The notes under the pieces are model-generated. The model worked only from the letters and a program-made list of their open reading frames with translations. It was not told where the DNA came from and did not search any database. From assembly GCA_045595965.1 (NCBI GenBank), contig JAZOBN010000037.1, forward strand, positions 1 to 64,000: 64,000 bases of DNA, given 5' to 3'. The translations under genes were made by a program, and so were the position numbers. Origin of the DNA: CAAGNP01 sp045595965 (lineage in GTDB: Bacteria; Bacteroidota; Bacteroidia; Bacteroidales; UBA932). This document shows, piece after piece, positions 16,033 through 25,119 of the stretch (its first letter is position 1; each line of letters begins with the position of its first letter).

Positions 16033-17172
16033 CTATTTAATGTTGAACCTTAGACCCAATTCAAACTTCAGCTGCATAGGCTGACTTGTTCTCACACTGA
16101 ATGGTTGCCCATTGTCAAAGAAGTAAACCAACGATGGATCAAGATAGAGGGCAACAACTTTTGTAAAAGAATACTCCACTCCGACACCAAGGTTCACAGA
16201 CCATTGCAGACCATCAATTCCCCCTTTTCTGCTTGTTATCTCACCCGAAAGATCCTTCATCTGTGTAACCACTTGCAGACCCTTCTCCAGCATACCGCCA
16301 CCAGCGACATAACACCTGAAAGCGCCATTGTCTATAGGGGTAAAAAACAACGATACGGGAATGCCTATGTAATGGAGTGACTGATCCACTACAGCTTGTG
16401 TGCTATTGTCGACCAACGCCTGGAAATTAGATTTCAAATATGTATAATTGACACCTGTACCTACTCCCCATCTCTCAGAAAATGGGAACTGAACTTGTAA
16501 ACCGAAAGTCAATGGCAATGCGAATTTAGGCTCCTTGACAGGTTTGATCTCATGCGACTGAGTCATATCAATACCTGCGATATACATAGGAGATCCACTT
16601 GACATTGATGATGAATTCAAGGCGAGAATATTGGAAGAGACACCCAAACGGAATTCTCTGCGACTCTTCTTGACAACCTCCTCATCTTCAAAATCTTCCC
16701 ACATAAAAGACTCATTCCCAGGGGTTGCATTCACCTTATCCTGCCGTACCTCATTTCTCCCCTCTTCCTTATTGTCCACACCATCTTCAACTGTCATCTG
16801 AGCAACCTCTACCTTCTCTTCTGATTTGTTCACCACGACCACCTCGTCTGACCTCTCCTCCTTTTCAATTTTCCTCAAAGTCCCCAATCTGGGCAAGGTG
16901 AAGTTATCCGGAGTATCTATTTCGTATGTTGGGGAATATGCTAAAAGTGAGGCATCAGCATGGCCCCCTTTAAGAATCTTTTCAGGAGACAGAATGAAAA
17001 GACCTGCCACCAAAGATGCTGCAACCGCAACTGCGCTACAGCGTCTCACCCAGATCATTACCCTCTTCCTGTTCAAACCCTTCTCAATCTCAGGCCACAA
17101 ATCTGTCCCGACAGGTTCCGAATAATTATCGGAGATCTCCCTCAATTTTCTATCAAATTCAATATTGTTCAT
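16033..17172 (-). CDS. Dual-membrane anti-sigma-like protein with C-terminal beta-barrel (Dma-like)
   Basis: 379 residues with a modular layout. Residues 1-40 form a charged, helical, presumably cytoplasmic segment with DLWPEIEKGL; residues 44-61 form one transmembrane helix; about 65-170 is a low-complexity acidic linker; about 171-379 alternate as beta-strands of an outer-membrane barrel (PLTFGLQVQFPF, GVGTGVNYTYL, YIGIPVSLFFT, ending in LKFELGLRFNIK). It follows an ECF sigma gene by 5 nt. This matches the dual membrane-spanning anti-sigma factors reported for Bacteroides thetaiotaomicron. Sigma binding is inferred from layout and position. Confidence 0.75.
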   Translation of the reverse strand: MNNIEFDRKLREISDNYSEPVGTDLWPEIEKGLNRKRVMIWVRRCSAVAVAASLVAGLFILSPEKILKGGHADASLLAYSPTYEIDTPDNFTLPRLGTLRKIEKEERSDEVVVVNKSEEKVEVAQMTVEDGVDNKEEGRNEVRQDKVNATPGNESFMWEDFEDEEVVKKSRREFRLGVSSNILALNSSSMSSGSPMYIAGIDMTQSHEIKPVKEPKFALPLTFGLQVQFPFSERWGVGTGVNYTYLKSNFQALVDNSTQAVVDQSLHYIGIPVSLFFTPIDNGAFRCYVAGGGMLEKGLQVVTQMKDLSGEITSRKGGIDGLQWSVNLGVGVEYSFTKVVALYLDPSLVYFFDNGQPFSVRTSQPMQLKFELGLRFNIK

Positions 17173-17177
17173 TATAA

Positions 17178-17705
17178 TTATTTTATCAACTTATTGATTC
17201 TTTCCTGTAACCAGCATCTTCCTCTGCTGAGTTGGGATCTTGAGGCCCCCTCTGAGATATTCAGCTGTCTGGCTATCTCCTGATGGGAGAAGCCGTCCAG
17301 GACATAAAGATTGAAAACCGTTCTGAAACCTATTGGCATCTCGCTGATAAGTTTCATAACCTTCTGTCCATCGATTTTGTCAAAAACGTTGTCTTCCACC
17401 GGAATATCCCATTTGGCTTCGGTCACATCCTCGCTCCCTTTCAGAACATCTCTCTTCCTCAACTGCATCAACGCCGTATTGACAAAAATCTTCCTCATCC
17501 AACCTTCGAAAGAACCTTCATTTTTATATTCACCTATCTTGGAAAAGAGAGTTACAAACCCATCCTGAAGTATATCTTTTGCCACTTCCACATTTTGGGC
17601 GTACCTCATACACACAGCAAACATACGAGAAGAGTACCTCTCGTACATCTTACGTTGGGCAGACCTGTCTTGTCTGACACAAGCGGCTATGAGTTCCTGT
17701 TCCAT
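17178..17705 (-). CDS. ECF-type RNA polymerase sigma factor
   Basis: 175 residues starting MEQELIAACVRQDR; an 8-residue upstream extension (17729) would overlap the -7 box and is rejected. Region sigma2 covers about 20-85 (KMYERYSSRMFAVCMRYA, AKDILQDGFVTLFSKI, FEGWMRKIFVNTALMQLRKR). Region sigma4 covers about 115-172 (MPIGFRTVFNLYVLDGFSHQEIA, then SEGASRSQLSRGR). It is followed 5 nt later by the dual-membrane protein, its likely anti-sigma partner, and then waaA. The window does not show its target promoter. Confidence 0.94.
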   Translation of the reverse strand: MEQELIAACVRQDRSAQRKMYERYSSRMFAVCMRYAQNVEVAKDILQDGFVTLFSKIGEYKNEGSFEGWMRKIFVNTALMQLRKRDVLKGSEDVTEAKWDIPVEDNVFDKIDGQKVMKLISEMPIGFRTVFNLYVLDGFSHQEIARQLNISEGASRSQLSRGRCWLQERINKLIK

Positions 17706-17715
17706 ATAGTAGATG

Positions 17716-17723
17716 CAAAAATA
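17716..17723 (-). promoter_or_regulatory. -7 box for the ECF sigma operon
   Basis: TATTTTTG on the minus strand matches TAnnTTTG and lies 10 nt before the ATG at 17705. It suggests basal transcription by the housekeeping sigma factor with a short leader. Confidence 0.5.
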
Positions 17724-17755
17724 ACCCAATTTGCTGCATCTCCCTAAAAAATAAT

Positions 17756-17763
17756 TACATTTG
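17756..17763 (+). promoter_or_regulatory. -7 box for the TPR-envC operon
   Basis: TACATTTG on the plus strand, with TTTG at 17730-17733 upstream (22-nt spacing, slightly long), lies 19 nt before the ATG at 17783. Confidence 0.55.
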
Positions 17764-17782
17764 TAAAGTAAAGATTTGTGAT

Positions 17783-19471
17783 ATGAAGAACGTGAGATCA
17801 GTTATTATTTTACTCTTTCTGCTGCTCGGTGCTACCGCTTTCGGGCAAGAGAAAATCTCTTCCGATGAATACTTCCTTGAAGGTGTAAGACATTATAACG
17901 AACAGGAGTGGGAAACAGCCAAAACTCTCCTCATAAAAGCAACACAGGAAAACCCTGAAAATGATGCTGCATTTTACTACCTTGCCCTCTCCTACTACCA
18001 GCTGAAAGATGTTCAGGGTTGTGAAGCATATCTCCAAAAGGCACAGGAGATGGATCCTTCCAATTTCTGGTACCGTATCAGGCTTGCCCAATTTTATGCC
18101 GACACACAGAATATGGAGAAAGCCATAGCTCTATATGAAGAGATTGCAAAGGATTATCCCTCAAAGAGTTCAATCTACTACAACATCATTGATCTGTATA
18201 CCAACAACATGCAGATTGACAAGGCACTTGAGACCCTTGACAAGATTGAGACCATCAAGGGGATGAACGAAGCAACGGGAAATGCCCGTTATGAACTTAT
18301 GCTCAGACAGCAACGCTATAAAGAAGCGTACGAATTCCTTGAAGAGTACCACAAAAAGTTCCCCTCTCCACGGAGTGCTTTCATCCTCGGAGATCTATAC
18401 AAATCACAATTCCAGGACACACTCGCCTTGGATTATTATCAGGAGGCCCTCGCTCTTGACCCCACCTACACCCCTGCAAACTATGGTGTGGCAGAGATTT
18501 ACAGGATGAGACACAATATTCCGGGATACTTCGAGAATATCAATATATTCATGTCTGACCCCAATATCCTCCTTCAGGTAAAATCTGAGTATATGAAAGA
18601 GGTCCTTATCACCCCATATTATGTAAGACAGTACCTCAACGAAGTGGACACCATCGCCACAAACATCATCAACTCCCACCCGAAGGACAGCTCTGCCATG
18701 TACCTTATCGGGACCTATTACATACAGACAGGGAGAGACTCAGTTGGGGCAAATCTTTTCAAGGAGGTTCTTGAACTTTTCCCTGCAGACTACAAAGCAA
18801 ATATAGAGTACATCTCTTTGCTCTATTATATGAAGGATTGGGATGCTCTTATCCAGCAGATGCCAAAGACCACAGCACAATTCCCTGAGGACAACTCACT
18901 TTCAGACATTCTCCCTATGGCATATTGGCAAAGTGGAGATATTGACAGGGCAATTAAAGGGTACAACGCACTTATAAAGGAACTTCCAAAGGGGGATGAG
19001 AGACTCTACTCATATTACTCGATACTCGGCGACCTATATTATGAAAAAGAGAACACATCAAAAGCATTCTCTTACTACAACAAGTCCCTCAAACTGAAAC
19101 CTGACTATAACCCTGTTCTCAACAATTACGCATATTACTTGTGTCTGGAGGGAAAAAAACTCTCCAAAGCGGCACAAATGAGTAAAAAAACAATACTTTC
19201 CGAACCAGACAATCCTACCTATCTTGATACCTACGCATGGATATTGTACAACATGGGTGAATATCAGGAGGCCAAGCTGCACCTTAAGCACGCTATGCTG
19301 TACGGAGGGAAAGATGAACCCACCCTTCTGGACCACTATGCAGATATCCTCTTCGCCCTTGGCGAATACGATCTTGCATTCATATACTGGGAACGTGCAG
19401 AGGAAAAAGATCCCACTTTGGGCATCTCAGAAAAGATTAAGCAAAAAAAGGGAGAATTGAAGAAACAATAG
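17783..19471 (+). CDS. Exported tetratricopeptide repeat protein
   Basis: 562 residues with a Sec signal peptide (MKNVRSVIILLFLLLGATAFGQ). The mature part is almost entirely TPR helices: recognisable units at about 28-95 (DAAFYYLALSYYQLKD), 98-165, 210-240 (ALDYYQEALALDPTYTPANYGVAEIY), 380-440 (AFSYYNKSLKLKPDYNPVLNNYAYYL) and 470-545. There is no lipobox and no enzymatic domain, so a periplasmic scaffold is likely. It abuts the envC-like gene with no gap, suggesting joint work in cell-wall remodelling or envelope assembly. Confidence 0.9.
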   Translation: MKNVRSVIILLFLLLGATAFGQEKISSDEYFLEGVRHYNEQEWETAKTLLIKATQENPENDAAFYYLALSYYQLKDVQGCEAYLQKAQEMDPSNFWYRIRLAQFYADTQNMEKAIALYEEIAKDYPSKSSIYYNIIDLYTNNMQIDKALETLDKIETIKGMNEATGNARYELMLRQQRYKEAYEFLEEYHKKFPSPRSAFILGDLYKSQFQDTLALDYYQEALALDPTYTPANYGVAEIYRMRHNIPGYFENINIFMSDPNILLQVKSEYMKEVLITPYYVRQYLNEVDTIATNIINSHPKDSSAMYLIGTYYIQTGRDSVGANLFKEVLELFPADYKANIEYISLLYYMKDWDALIQQMPKTTAQFPEDNSLSDILPMAYWQSGDIDRAIKGYNALIKELPKGDERLYSYYSILGDLYYEKENTSKAFSYYNKSLKLKPDYNPVLNNYAYYLCLEGKKLSKAAQMSKKTILSEPDNPTYLDTYAWILYNMGEYQEAKLHLKHAMLYGGKDEPTLLDHYADILFALGEYDLAFIYWERAEEKDPTLGISEKIKQKKGELKKQ

Positions 19472-20644
19472 ATGAAGAGAGCCATTGTCATATCATTTTT
19501 CATAATTCTGTCCTCACTTGTTTATGGGCAGGATATCTCCAGACAGAATTCCCAGAAGAAGAAGCTTGAGAAGGAGATTGCCCTCATTGACAAGCAATTG
19601 AACAACACCAAAACCAAACAAAGGAAGAGTCTCAACACCCTTACGTTGACCCAGAGGAAAATAGAAAACAGGAAAGGTCTCCTCAAAGAGATCGACAATG
19701 AAATAAAGGGGTACAACAGAAATATCTCTGCCAAGAATCAGGAGATTGCCCGTCTCGAAAGGAGACTTGATACCCTCCGGCTATATCATGAAAAACTGGT
19801 TTACAATGCTTATATCAACCGCGATGCAAAAGTGTGGTGGATGTATATCATGGCAAGTGACGATATAGGACAAGGGATGAGAAGATGGTCTTATCTTAAA
19901 AACCTCTCCCACTCAGTACAGCTCCAGGCAACAGATATAAAGGAGACAACAGCCCAGCTGAACAGAGAGAAATCTACCCTCGATTCTTTGAGAAAGAGGA
20001 GCCTTTCTGTCCAGCAGCAGAGGGAAAAGGAGTACAACCAGCTCACAAAAGAGGAGACTCAGGTAATGAACACCATAAACGCCCTCAAGAAACAGGAGAA
20101 GAAGTTCAGAAATGACCTTGCAAAGAGGAGAAAAGAGGTGGAAAAGCTAAACAAGGAGATTGAAAGGATCCTCGCAGAGGCTGTCAAACAGCAGAAAAAA
20201 GATGGTAAAACGGTCAAGATCGATTACGAACTCTCTGCAAAATTCAGCGACAATAAAGGGAAACTCCCATGGCCGGTGGAAAGAGGTGTCGTCGTACAAA
20301 AGTTCGGACAGTCATATCATCCTGTATTCAAAAATGTAAAACTACCTTTCAATAACGGTATAGACATCTCCACAGACAAGAACACAAAAGCCCTCTCTGT
20401 ATTTGACGGTGAGGTAAAACAGGTTCTTGTAATGCCAGGATACAATCAATGTGTCCTTGTTCAGCATGGTGAATACTTCACATTCTACTGCAAATTAAAG
20501 AGGGTAGATGTCAAAAGTGGCCAACACATAAGAACAGGAGATATCGTGGGCGTCATTGATGATAATGAAGAGGGGAATGCTATATTGCATTTCCAGATCT
20601 GGAAAGGGACAAACAAACAGAACCCGGAACACTGGTTAAGATAA
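19472..20644 (+). CDS. EnvC-like murein hydrolase activator with degenerate LytM domain
   Basis: 390 residues: signal peptide (1-19), long coiled coil (about 22-255, rich in K, E, Q and R), then a LytM/M23 domain (about 268-390). The HxxxD zinc motif reads N294-N-G-I-D298 and the HxH motif reads I371-L-H373; the third histidine position (YCKL) is also changed. It should therefore not be a hydrolase, but, like E. coli EnvC, an activator of N-acetylmuramoyl-L-alanine amidases during septum splitting. It directly follows the TPR gene. Confidence 0.9.
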   Translation: MKRAIVISFFIILSSLVYGQDISRQNSQKKKLEKEIALIDKQLNNTKTKQRKSLNTLTLTQRKIENRKGLLKEIDNEIKGYNRNISAKNQEIARLERRLDTLRLYHEKLVYNAYINRDAKVWWMYIMASDDIGQGMRRWSYLKNLSHSVQLQATDIKETTAQLNREKSTLDSLRKRSLSVQQQREKEYNQLTKEETQVMNTINALKKQEKKFRNDLAKRRKEVEKLNKEIERILAEAVKQQKKDGKTVKIDYELSAKFSDNKGKLPWPVERGVVVQKFGQSYHPVFKNVKLPFNNGIDISTDKNTKALSVFDGEVKQVLVMPGYNQCVLVQHGEYFTFYCKLKRVDVKSGQHIRTGDIVGVIDDNEEGNAILHFQIWKGTNKQNPEHWLR

Positions 20645-20657
20645 AAACGAAAATACT

Positions 20658-22325
20658 ATGGATACAATCAATCTCTTTTGTGAAAACACCTCCCAATACA
20701 TCAAATGTGCACCAGGCACATCACTGCTGGAGCTCGCTTCCAAAGTACAACACAACTGCAAATACACACCCCTTGCAGCCATTGTGGATAATACGCTGAA
20801 AGAGTTGACATATAAAGTATATACATCCCATACTGTAAAATTCATAGATTTCACACATCCGGACGGAAGGAGAACATATATCCGCTCCCTCTCGTTCCTT
20901 ATCCAGAAAAGTGTTGCCGACCTCTTCCCGGACTGCAATTTAAGATTCAAATACACATTGCCTAACGGCCTGTACGGAGAGTTTGAAGAGAGGGACATGA
21001 CAATAGAGGATATTGTCAAGATAAAGGAGAGAATGCTCCACTATATCAAACTCAACCTTCCGTTTGAAAAACGTAAACTCCCTAAAGATGAAGCAGTTTC
21101 ATTGTTCAGAGCAAACGGAGCAGAAGCTAAGGCCGCTCTGGCGGAAGGGACCGGAAAGTTCTTCATAACAACATATTTCCTCGATGGCTATGCCGACACG
21201 TTTTATGGTCCCCTTTTGACAACAACCGGGTGCATCGATCTTTTTGATATTGTCCCTTATGACAAAGGTTTCTGCCTCCAGTCTCCATCCTCATCGCAAC
21301 CATGGAAAGTGGCCGACTACAAATATCAGGACAAACTGAGCAATGTATTCAGAGAGCACTCAAACTGGAACCGTCTCATTGGTGTTGATGGACTTGCAAG
21401 GGTAAACAAAGGGATTGAAGTGGGGAAAAGCAAAACCATCATTCAAATTGCAGAGGCTCTTCACGAGAGAAAATATGCAGAGATTGCAAATATGATCTAC
21501 CGACGTAGGGACAAAGTCAAACTTGTCCTCATTGCAGGTCCATCCAGCAGCGGAAAGACCACAACATCCAAGAGGATCGCACTCCAATGTATGACATTGG
21601 GGCTCAATCCCCTTATCATCGAGATGGACAACTATTTCGTAAACAGAGACCAGACTCCGCGAGATGAGAACGGTGACTACGATTTTGAATCTCTGCAGGC
21701 TATGGATCTCCATTTCCTCAACACACAGCTCAACGAGATATTCAGCGGAAAAGAGGTTGAACTACCAAAATTTGACTTTGTAAAAGGGGAGAGGACATTT
21801 GTAGGGAACAAAATTCAGATGAAGGAGAATGACATCATCATCATGGAGGGTATCCATGCCCTGAATAAAGAGCTCACCAATGAAATTGAGGATGAGAAAC
21901 TCTTCAGAGTATACGCATCTGCACTCACATCACTATCTATAGACGAAAATAACGTAATGTCCACCACAGACAACCGTCTGCTCAGAAGAATGGTCAGAGA
22001 CTATGCAAACAGAGGGGTTACACCAGAAGATACCATCCTCCGATGGCCAAGTGTCCGTAGAGGAGAAGAGAGGAATATCTTCCCATTTCAAGAGAATGCA
22101 GACATCATGTTCAACTCCACCCTATTCTTTGAACTTCCGCTCCTGAAATACTTTGCAGAACCGTTGCTCAACAGGATTTCTCCAAACTCCCCTGCATACT
22201 CAGAGAGCATCCGCCTTTTGAAATTTCTCTCATACATCACCCCTCTCACCCCTAAGGAGATAGAGGCAATACCCCCCACCTCGGTAATGAGGGAGTTTAT
22301 TGGTGGCAGTTCGTTTGATTATTAG
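20658..22325 (+). CDS. TGS-domain nucleoside (uridine-type) kinase
   Basis: 555 residues fusing a threonyl-tRNA-synthetase-like N-terminal part to a kinase. Residues about 1-65 resemble a TGS domain, and about 65-240 resemble the ThrRS second additional domain (HPDGRRTYIRSLSFL near 75, YFLDGYADTFYGPL near 170). The phosphoribulokinase/uridine kinase domain has Walker A GPSSSGKTTTSKR (about 294-306), EMDNYFVNRDQTP and IIMEGIHALN. It lacks the aminoacylation core. A role in pyrimidine nucleoside salvage is inferred. Ends 10 nt from the convergent uvrA. Confidence 0.88.
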   Translation: MDTINLFCENTSQYIKCAPGTSLLELASKVQHNCKYTPLAAIVDNTLKELTYKVYTSHTVKFIDFTHPDGRRTYIRSLSFLIQKSVADLFPDCNLRFKYTLPNGLYGEFEERDMTIEDIVKIKERMLHYIKLNLPFEKRKLPKDEAVSLFRANGAEAKAALAEGTGKFFITTYFLDGYADTFYGPLLTTTGCIDLFDIVPYDKGFCLQSPSSSQPWKVADYKYQDKLSNVFREHSNWNRLIGVDGLARVNKGIEVGKSKTIIQIAEALHERKYAEIANMIYRRRDKVKLVLIAGPSSSGKTTTSKRIALQCMTLGLNPLIIEMDNYFVNRDQTPRDENGDYDFESLQAMDLHFLNTQLNEIFSGKEVELPKFDFVKGERTFVGNKIQMKENDIIIMEGIHALNKELTNEIEDEKLFRVYASALTSLSIDENNVMSTTDNRLLRRMVRDYANRGVTPEDTILRWPSVRRGEERNIFPFQENADIMFNSTLFFELPLLKYFAEPLLNRISPNSPAYSESIRLLKFLSYITPLTPKEIEAIPPTSVMREFIGGSSFDY

Positions 22326-22335
22326 TTGTGGATCA

Positions 22336-25119
22336 TTAGTTGAGTTCCAATTCCCTTCCGGTAACTGAGTTCGGATTGGCAGCGACCTCTTCAGGGGTCC
22401 CTTGTGCAACAATGCATCCCCCCTCTTTTCCCCCCTTGGGACCCATATCAAAGAGGTAGTCTACCGATTTGAGAACATCTGTATTGTGCTCTATCACAAC
22501 CACAGTATTCCCTTGGTCCACAAGTTTTTGAAGAACCCCCAGAAGGACTTTTATATCCTCTGTATGAAGTCCGGTAGTGGGTTCGTCCAACAGGAACAGG
22601 GTATTTCCTGTACTTGGCTTGGAAAGTTCGGTCGCAAGTTTCACCCTCTGATTCTCCCCTCCGGAGAGCGACAACGAAGATTGTCCCAGTTTGACATAAC
22701 CAAGACCTACATCTTCAAGTGTCTTGATTTTTCTATATATTGAGGAGATCGGTTCGAAGAACTGAGCTGCTTGTGAGATTGTCATCTCAAGTATATCGTT
22801 TATGCTCTTCCCCTTATATTTGACAGCCAGCACATCCTGTTTGTATCTGCGTCCCATACACTCTTTGCAGGTAACCTGTACAGATGGGAGAAAATTCATC
22901 TCAATAAGTTCCACACCTGCCCCTTTGCACGCTTCACACCTTCCACCTTTTACATTAAAAGAGAATGTTCCGGCCTTCAAACCTCTGATTTTTGCATCAG
23001 GCGTCTGCTCGAAGATTTTTCTAATATCGGTAAACACATTAGTATATGTAGCAGGGTTGCTGCGGGGTGTTCTTCCAATCGGAGACTGGTCTATCTCTAT
23101 CAGTTTATCAATATTCTCCACACCCACTATTTCATCATAGGGTAGAGGGGTGTAGAGCGACCTGTAGAACTTATTGCTCAATATGGGCATAAGGGTCTCG
23201 TTAATAAGTGAGGATTTTCCACTACCGCTCACTCCACTGATACCGACCAGGCAGCCAAGGGGGATTTTTATATCTACATTCTTCAAATTGTTCCCTTTTG
23301 CCCCTCTCAATTCAAGAAATTTACCATTTCCGGGACGTCTTGTTGCAGGAATCTCTATCTTCTTCCTGCCAAGAAGATAATCGGCAGTAAAGCTTACACC
23401 CTCATCAGGGAACCTCTCGGCAAGTTTTTCGGGATTATCGCAGAAGAGGACCTCTCCCCCTTCAACACCGGCACAGGGACCGATATCTACAAGCCAGTCG
23501 GCACTTCTGCTCATCTGTTCATCGTGCTCCACAACCATCACAGAGTTCCCTTCATCCCTCAGCTTCTTCAGAGAGTTGATCAGCTTTTTATTATCTGACT
23601 GATGAAGACCTATACTCGGTTCGTCCAGGATATAGAGGACATTCACAAGCTTCGATCCTATCTGTGTCGCAAGTCTTATCCTCTGACTCTCACCACCACT
23701 CAATGAACGGGTAGAACGACTCAAAGAGAGATACTCCAAACCTACATCAAGAAGAAAACCGACCCTGTCTTTGAGCTCTTTCAAAATATCGGATGCTACA
23801 GCACTCTGCTTGATGTCGAGTTTGTCTGAAAGTGATGATATCCACCCGTAGAGTTCACTGATATCCATGTCTGAGATCTGGGCTATATCCTTATTGTCGA
23901 TCTTGAAATAGAGAGACTCCTGTTTTAGCCTTGTACCATTGCAGACAGGACAGATATTCTCTTGAGAGAATCTCTCATCCTCATTCTCTTCTAATTTGGA
24001 AACCACCCCTCCAAAACTCTCCATACTTGAAAAACCACTATGGCTCTTCACCCTGAAAAGCTCATCTGAACCATAAAGGAGGAGATTTCTCACCTCCTGG
24101 GGCAACTCCCTTATCGGTGTATTCAAAGAGAACTCATATCTCTGGGCAATACTCTCTAAGATTGCAAAGGTCGTGTTATCTCTCCACGCTCCCAGCGGTT
24201 CAATTCCCCCATCCGCTATCGACAGGGAGTCATCTGGAATAATCTTCGAAACATCTATCTGGGCAACATAACCCAACCCTTTGCAATGGGGGCATGCACC
24301 TTGGGGAGAATTGAACGAGAAAGTATGTGGTGCCGGCTCCGGAAATGATATTCCACTCTGGGGACAGATGAAATGTTTGCTGAAATGGTGTATCTGGTCG
24401 TTCTGCACCTCCCAGACAGAGAGGGAACCTTTTCCATAATTCAATGCGGTACGGACAGAGTCCCTTATCCTCTTGTCATCCTGCTGTTTGGGTAGCAGTT
24501 TATCGACAACAAGTTCTATGAAGTGGGTTTTGTAACGGTCAACACCATCCAGAAGATTGGAGATATTCTCCAACACACCATCTACCCTCATCTGGGTATA
24601 ACCCTTCTTCATCATCCCCTCGAAGAGCTCCTTATAGTGCCCTTTTCTCCCCTTTACCAAAGGGGACAGAAGTATTATTTTTTCACCCTCAAACTTGTCA
24701 AGTATCAGATCCACAATCTGTGAATCTGAATATTTCACCATCTCCAGACCTGTCACGGGTGAGTATGCCTTTGCCCCCCGGGCATAGAGCAATCTCAGAA
24801 AATCTGATATCTCCGTTATGGTCCCTACAGTAGAACGGGGATTGCGGTTTGTACTCTTCTGTTCAATTGCAATTGTTGGGCTCAACCCCTCTATACTCTC
24901 TACATCAGGCCTCTCCATAGCGCCGATAAAATGCTTTGCATAGGGGGAGAGGGTATCCATATATCTCCTCTGTGCCTCTGCGAAGATAGTATCAAAAGCC
25001 AGCGAGGACTTTCCGCTTCCACTCAGACCGGTGATTACCACAAGCTTATTGCGAGGTATCTCGAGAGAGACCTCCTTAAGGTTATGAACATTGGCTTTGG
25101 TAATCTTTATCGAGTCCAT
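22336..25119 (-). CDS. uvrA: Excinuclease ABC subunit A
   Basis: UvrA is the damage-sensing ATPase of nucleotide excision repair. The 927 residues contain two ABC modules: Walker A GLSGSGKSSLAFD near 32 and GVSGSGKSSLINE near 625, signatures LSGGESQRIRLA and LSGGENQRVKLA, and Walker B ILDEPS and LLDEPTTGL. Zinc-binding cysteines appear as CPHCKGLG, CPVCNGTR, CEACKGAG and CKECMGRR. The length is normal. The start overlaps the stop of the upstream metallo-hydrolase gene (TGATG), so the two form an operon. Confidence 0.97.
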   Translation of the reverse strand: MDSIKITKANVHNLKEVSLEIPRNKLVVITGLSGSGKSSLAFDTIFAEAQRRYMDTLSPYAKHFIGAMERPDVESIEGLSPTIAIEQKSTNRNPRSTVGTITEISDFLRLLYARGAKAYSPVTGLEMVKYSDSQIVDLILDKFEGEKIILLSPLVKGRKGHYKELFEGMMKKGYTQMRVDGVLENISNLLDGVDRYKTHFIELVVDKLLPKQQDDKRIRDSVRTALNYGKGSLSVWEVQNDQIHHFSKHFICPQSGISFPEPAPHTFSFNSPQGACPHCKGLGYVAQIDVSKIIPDDSLSIADGGIEPLGAWRDNTTFAILESIAQRYEFSLNTPIRELPQEVRNLLLYGSDELFRVKSHSGFSSMESFGGVVSKLEENEDERFSQENICPVCNGTRLKQESLYFKIDNKDIAQISDMDISELYGWISSLSDKLDIKQSAVASDILKELKDRVGFLLDVGLEYLSLSRSTRSLSGGESQRIRLATQIGSKLVNVLYILDEPSIGLHQSDNKKLINSLKKLRDEGNSVMVVEHDEQMSRSADWLVDIGPCAGVEGGEVLFCDNPEKLAERFPDEGVSFTADYLLGRKKIEIPATRRPGNGKFLELRGAKGNNLKNVDIKIPLGCLVGISGVSGSGKSSLINETLMPILSNKFYRSLYTPLPYDEIVGVENIDKLIEIDQSPIGRTPRSNPATYTNVFTDIRKIFEQTPDAKIRGLKAGTFSFNVKGGRCEACKGAGVELIEMNFLPSVQVTCKECMGRRYKQDVLAVKYKGKSINDILEMTISQAAQFFEPISSIYRKIKTLEDVGLGYVKLGQSSLSLSGGENQRVKLATELSKPSTGNTLFLLDEPTTGLHTEDIKVLLGVLQKLVDQGNTVVVIEHNTDVLKSVDYLFDMGPKGGKEGGCIVAQGTPEEVAANPNSVTGRELELN

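Noticed and set aside
22321..22342. Two ATTAGTTG copies between the kinase and uvrA stop codons
   Set aside because: Eight bases with one repeat is within chance for an AT-rich gap, and each copy is partly fixed by a stop codon.
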